A stretch of 64,000 bases of DNA from Streptomyces dysideae (lineage in GTDB: Bacteria; Actinomycetota; Actinomycetes; Streptomycetales; Streptomycetaceae), in NCBI RefSeq assembly GCF_001514305.1, contig NZ_KQ949104.1, positions 64,194 to 128,193 on the forward strand, written 5' to 3'. The notes under the pieces are model-generated. The model made no database searches. It was not told the origin of the DNA and saw only the letters and a list, made by a program, of their open reading frames with translations. Below are positions 61,009-64,000 of the stretch, one piece after another. A program made the translations under genes and the position numbers. Numbering within the stretch: the first letter of the stretch is position 1; every line of letters starts with the position of its first letter.

Positions 61009-61632
61009 TCATGCGGCGCGGTGGTGGGGCGCCAGGGTGGCGTGGATCTGGTCGCGGATGTCGGCGATGACGGCTTCGTCGCTGCGGTGCAGGTACACGG
61101 TGGCGGTGGTGCTGAGGTGGATGATCGCGGTGATCACCCGCGCCAGCGTTGCCGCGTCGGCGGCATCGATGTGGTCGTCCTGGGCGAGCAGGCCGGTGAC
61201 GCCGTCCTCGAGGCGGCCGGCAAGGGCGAGACCCGCATTCCGGTAGGGCTCGACCGGGTCGCCGAAGACGAGCTCGTGCAGGTATGTGCGGCCGTTCTCG
61301 ATGTGCTCCCTCACGTACTCCACCACGGGACGGATGAGAGCGACGACAGGCTCCAGCGCGCCCTGTCCGGCGGCGGCGTTCGCGGCGGCGAGGCCGTCGT
61401 CGATGGCGGCGGCGAACTTCTCGTTCTGCACCATGATCAGCAACTCGGCCTTCGTGGATGCGTACAGGTAGAGCGTCCCGATCGCGACGTCGGCTCGGTC
61501 GGCGATCTGCTGCGTCGTGACCCCGTCGACGCCGTGTTCGGCGAACAAGTCGCGGGCTGCGGTCATGATGCGCTCGCGCTTGGCCTGTTTGGCCAGCTCG
61601 CGGCGCCCGATCGGCATGTGACCGCTTCGCAT
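61009..61632 (-). CDS. TetR-family regulator
   Basis: The 207-residue protein has a TetR helix-turn-helix (AKRERIMTAARDLFAEHGVD, then QQIADRADVAIGTLYLYASTK) and a C-terminal ligand domain. ATG at 61632 is chosen because GGGAGG lies four to five bases upstream; in-frame starts at 61650 and 61617 are less well placed. It is divergent from the zinc-type dehydrogenase gene, and twin GAGT-NN-ACTC palindromes lie between, so it likely represses both. Confidence 0.9.
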   Translation of the reverse strand: MRSGHMPIGRRELAKQAKRERIMTAARDLFAEHGVDGVTTQQIADRADVAIGTLYLYASTKAELLIMVQNEKFAAAIDDGLAAANAAAGQGALEPVVALIRPVVEYVREHIENGRTYLHELVFGDPVEPYRNAGLALAGRLEDGVTGLLAQDDHIDAADAATLARVITAIIHLSTTATVYLHRSDEAVIADIRDQIHATLAPHHRAA

Positions 61633-61643
61633 GGGGACCTCCC

Positions 61644-61672
61644 TTGACAAGAATTCTGAGTGGACTCATAGT
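61644..61672 (+). promoter_or_regulatory. Predicted promoter of the dehydrogenase operon
   Basis: TTGACA (61644-61649) and CATAGT (61667-61672) are 17 bases apart. The -10 end overlaps the first operator palindrome. Confidence 0.55.
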
Positions 61673-61684
61673 TGAGTGTACTCG
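61657..61684. promoter_or_regulatory. Twin TetR operators
   Basis: TGAGTGGACTCA (61657-61668) and GAGTGTACTC (61674-61683) share the pattern GAGT-NN-ACTC, with start-to-start spacing of 16 bases, which puts two dimers on about the same face of the helix. Confidence 0.6.
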
Positions 61685-61781
61685 GATCGATTGAGTGAGG
61701 CGAGACCTCAGGTGCCGCGCTGAATTGGCCGACCCGGTCTCAGACCTGGACAAATTGGACTAAGGCAAGGAGTGACGCCTC

Positions 61782-62777
61782 ATGAGGGCGTTCGTCGTCA
61801 CCAAGTACAAGGAGCCGCTGCAAGAGGCGGACGTCCCCGAGCCCACCGTGGGAGAGCACGACGTGCTGGTGCGGGTGGAGGCCGCCGGGCTGAACCCGCT
61901 GGATGAGAAGATCCGCGCCGGTGAGTTCAAGCAGATCCTGCCCTACAAGTTGCCGCTGATCCTGGGCAACGACGTCGCGGGCACCGTCATCGGCGTCGGG
62001 AAGGCGGTTCGCGGCTTCAAGCCCGGAGATGAGGTTTACGGCCGGCCCGACCAGGGGCGCATCGGCACGTTCGCCGAGCGCATCGCCGTCGCGGAGGGCG
62101 ACCTGGCGCTCAAGCCCGCTTCGATCAGCATGGAAGAGGCGGGCTCCCTGCCGCTGGTGGCGCTCACGGCGTGGCAGGCACTGGTGGAGCGCGGGAAGGT
62201 GCGGTCCGGGCAAAAGGTTCTCATCCACGCCGGCGCTGGCGGGGTGGGTTCGATCGCGATCCAGCTCGCCGCCCACGTCGGTGCGAGCGTCGCCACGACC
62301 GCCAGCGGTTCCAACGCGCACTTCGTGCGCGCGCTCGGCGCGGACACGGTGATCGATTACCGCACCCAGGACTTCGAGCAGCTCCTGACCGGCTACGACC
62401 TGGTGTTGGACAGCCTCGGTGGAGAGACTCTCGAGAAGTCCCTGCGGGTGCTCAAGCCCGGCGGCAAAGCCATCGGGATCGCCGGTCCCCCGGAGCCCGC
62501 TTTCGCGCGCGAGGCCGGCCTGAACCCGCTGCTGCGCCTGGCGGTCACAGTCCTGAGCCGCAAGATCCGCAAGCAGGCGAAGAAGCTCGGCGTGACGTAT
62601 GAGTTCCTGCTCATGCGCGCCAGCGGCGAGCAGCTCCGCCAGATCACCACCCTCATCGACCAGGGCGTGGTGCGTCCGGTTGTGGGAAAGGTGTTCGGCT
62701 TCGACCAGACCCCGCAGGCGCTGCAGTCCCTGTCCCAGGGTGGCATCCGCGGCAAGGCCGTCATTGGCAACGGCTGA
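61782..62777 (+). CDS. Zinc-free MDR family NADP-dependent oxidoreductase (quinone reductase type)
   Basis: The 331-residue medium-chain dehydrogenase has an N-terminal GroES-like domain (NPLDEKIRAGEF, GNDVAGTVIGVGKAVRGFKPGDEVYG) and a C-terminal Rossmann domain with VLIHAGAGGVGSIAIQLA near residue 145. The catalytic zinc ligands of alcohol dehydrogenases are absent, as in quinone oxidoreductases and enoyl reductases. The tail KVFGFDQTPQALQSLSQGGIRGKAVI fits. ATG at 61782 after AAGGCAAGGAG. First gene of a run with hydrolase B and an EthD-like gene. Confidence 0.92.
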   Translation: MRAFVVTKYKEPLQEADVPEPTVGEHDVLVRVEAAGLNPLDEKIRAGEFKQILPYKLPLILGNDVAGTVIGVGKAVRGFKPGDEVYGRPDQGRIGTFAERIAVAEGDLALKPASISMEEAGSLPLVALTAWQALVERGKVRSGQKVLIHAGAGGVGSIAIQLAAHVGASVATTASGSNAHFVRALGADTVIDYRTQDFEQLLTGYDLVLDSLGGETLEKSLRVLKPGGKAIGIAGPPEPAFAREAGLNPLLRLAVTVLSRKIRKQAKKLGVTYEFLLMRASGEQLRQITTLIDQGVVRPVVGKVFGFDQTPQALQSLSQGGIRGKAVIGNG

Positions 62778-62826
62778 CCCGCCGCAACCGCGACGGGCGA
62801 CACAACACAGACCAGGAGAATCCGTC

Positions 62827-63693
62827 ATGAGCAGCACCGACACCCCGAACGAAGCCGTCATCACCTCCTACGCGAAGGCTCCGGCCCGCACCGTCAGCGC
62901 CGGTGGCGTCACCTACGCGTACCGCGAGCTGGGACCGAAGGGCGGTATCCCCGTCGTCTTCTTCGTCCACCTCGCCGCGACCCTGGACAACTGGGACCCC
63001 CGCATCATCGACCCCGTCGCGAAGGGCCGTCATGTCATCGCCTTCGACAACCGCGGTGTCGGGGCATCCACCGGCCAGGTGCCGGACAGCGTCGAAGCGA
63101 TGGCCGACGACGCCTACACCTTCATCAAGGCGCTCGGCTACGACAAGATCGACATCTTCTCCTTCTCCCTCGGCGGCTTCGTCGCCCAGGCCCTGGTGGT
63201 GAAGCACCCCGAACTCGTCCGCAAGCTGGTCCTCACCGGCACCGGGCCCAGGGGCGGCAAGGACATCGACAAGGTCGCCGGAACCACCTACTGGGACACG
63301 CTGCGCGCCACCTTGACCCGGTCGGACCCCAAGGAGTTCCTGTTCTTCAACCGCGACCCGGTCGGCAAGGCCGCCGCGCGCGCGTTCGTCAACCGGCTCA
63401 AGGAGCGCACCGTCGACCGCGACGCGGAGATCAAGGTCAAGGCGTTCCGGACACAGCTCAAGGCGATCAAGAAGTGGGGGCGGTCCGCCCCTCACGACCT
63501 GTCGAGAATCACGCAGCCCACCCTGATCGCCAACGGCGACACCGACCGCATGGTGCCGACGGTCCTGTCGGAGGACCTGCACCGGCGCATCAAGGGCAGC
63601 GAGGTGATCATCTACCCCGACTCCGGGCACGGCGGCATCTTCCAGTACCACAAGGAGTTCGCCCCCTTGGCGGTCGAGTTCCTCGCCCGATGA
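62827..63693 (+). CDS. Alpha/beta hydrolase B
   Basis: The 288-residue hydrolase is paralogous to the gene at 58916-59755: shared are DNWDP, DNRGVGASTG, VRKLVLTGTGPRGG, ITQPTLIANGDTDRMV and IIYPDSGHGGIFQY. The nucleophile elbow reads FSFSLGGFVAQALV near residue 115, with serine where glycine is usual at the first position, which is tolerated in the family. ATG at 62827 follows AGGAG. It is in one transcript with the dehydrogenase (49 bases) and the EthD-like gene (34 bases). Confidence 0.9.
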   Translation: MSSTDTPNEAVITSYAKAPARTVSAGGVTYAYRELGPKGGIPVVFFVHLAATLDNWDPRIIDPVAKGRHVIAFDNRGVGASTGQVPDSVEAMADDAYTFIKALGYDKIDIFSFSLGGFVAQALVVKHPELVRKLVLTGTGPRGGKDIDKVAGTTYWDTLRATLTRSDPKEFLFFNRDPVGKAAARAFVNRLKERTVDRDAEIKVKAFRTQLKAIKKWGRSAPHDLSRITQPTLIANGDTDRMVPTVLSEDLHRRIKGSEVIIYPDSGHGGIFQYHKEFAPLAVEFLAR

Positions 63694-63727
63694 CGACCAC
63701 CTGACCACGAAGAGAAACGGAAACACC

Positions 63728-64000
63728 ATGAGCACGTCACCAGTCGACGCACCCCAGGCAGTGAAGAAGCACCTCACCTCCTCGATCCTGCTGTGGGTGC
63801 GCACCGACCAGCCCCGCCAGACCGGCATGGACCACTGGAAGGGCCCACACTCGGCGATCATCTCCGCCACCCCGGGTCTGGAGGAGTACCGGCAGATCCA
63901 CCTCGCCGAGCACAACACGGGCCGGTGGCCGGCCATCGACGGGGTCCAGACCGCGATCCCCGCCGACCGGAAGATCGACGGTGTCGCGGAAGTCACCTTC
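63728..64000 (+). CDS. EthD-like/DUF protein, cut by the window end
   Basis: The first 91 residues are present (MSTSPVDAPQAVKKHLTSSI onwards), with LLWVRTDQPRQTGMDHWKGP followed by HSAIISATPGLEEYRQIHL. The pattern WKGPHSAI...L.EYRQIHL is like dimeric alpha-beta barrel proteins of the EthD type, found with degradation genes, where they assist a redox or ring-cleaving step. ATG at 63728 after GAGAAACGGAAA. The 3' part is outside the window. Confidence 0.65.
   Translation, partial: MSTSPVDAPQAVKKHLTSSILLWVRTDQPRQTGMDHWKGPHSAIISATPGLEEYRQIHLAEHNTGRWPAIDGVQTAIPADRKIDGVAEVTF

Overview
The window is very GC-rich. Codon third positions are almost always G or C, start codons are often GTG, genes overlap by ATGA or GTGA, and the gene content (shared-ATPase sugar transporter, TerD proteins, PolX, serine-protein-kinase-type ATP-binding protein, DUF6643, secreted phospholipase A2 family) is that of a Streptomyces chromosome. 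No replication origin, rRNA, tRNA or CRISPR array is visible.

Layout. 0-4 kb: a long-form glyceraldehyde-3-phosphate dehydrogenase, a decayed ketosynthase and an acyl-CoA-dehydrogenase-like flavoprotein. 4.0-10.7 kb: one tightly overlapping operon with a Gfo/Idh/MocA oxidoreductase, a DUF6807 (PmoA-like) protein, a cupin, a sugar-binding lipoprotein, two permeases and a YesL-like membrane protein. It is preceded by a promoter with a LacI-type operator, ends in a hairpin inside the last codons, and has no ATPase of its own. 10.7-14.5 kb: a small membrane protein, a PolX/PHP polymerase, a secreted glycerophosphodiesterase and a phospholipase A2 gene that has lost its catalytic core. 14.6-17.3 kb: copper export (copA, copZ) behind CsoR-type operators. 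17.3-29 kb: carbohydrate genes, namely GH15 glucanohydrolase, an AgaR-like repressor with a 44-bp palindrome, SIS isomerase, class II aldolase, AraC and ROK regulators, an RpiB-like isomerase and a broken phosphotriesterase; also an rRNA methyltransferase and an alkB gene split by a short dispersed repeat. 29-34 kb: an ABC transporter deletion relic, an anti-sigma-type ATP-binding protein, a cysteine-synthase-family enzyme, an SRPBCC protein carrying a second copy of the dispersed repeat, and a DeoR regulator.

34.5-53.5 kb is mostly core-like: a large membrane protein with hydrolase motifs converging on a beta-helix/AAA+ fusion gene, then Rv1733c-type, MOSC, DUF6643, TerD, glycosyltransferase, racemase, O-antigen-ligase-like, Lnt and NUDIX genes, and a 3-hydroxybutyrate dehydrogenase / GAF-PucR regulator / MHS transporter group. 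53.5-55.5 kb is a graveyard of fragments (IS630 transposase, TetR C-terminus, SpoIIE-phosphatase GAF, PucR N-terminus). 55.6-64 kb is an accessory catabolic region: a propionyl-CoA-synthetase-type enzyme, three alpha/beta hydrolases (two of them paralogues), a quinone-oxidoreductase-type dehydrogenase, an EthD-like protein running off the end, two TetR regulators with clear palindromic operators, and an IS701 remnant.

The most notable observations are the 38-40 bp hairpin repeat that entered two coding sequences (one frameshifted, one kept in frame), the unusual number of recent gene deletions and frameshifts (at least eight), and the convergent, 3'-overlapping pair formed by the beta-helix/AAA+ fusion and the membrane protein with GHSQG motif. 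All functional names come from reading motifs and overall similarity by eye; no database search was run.
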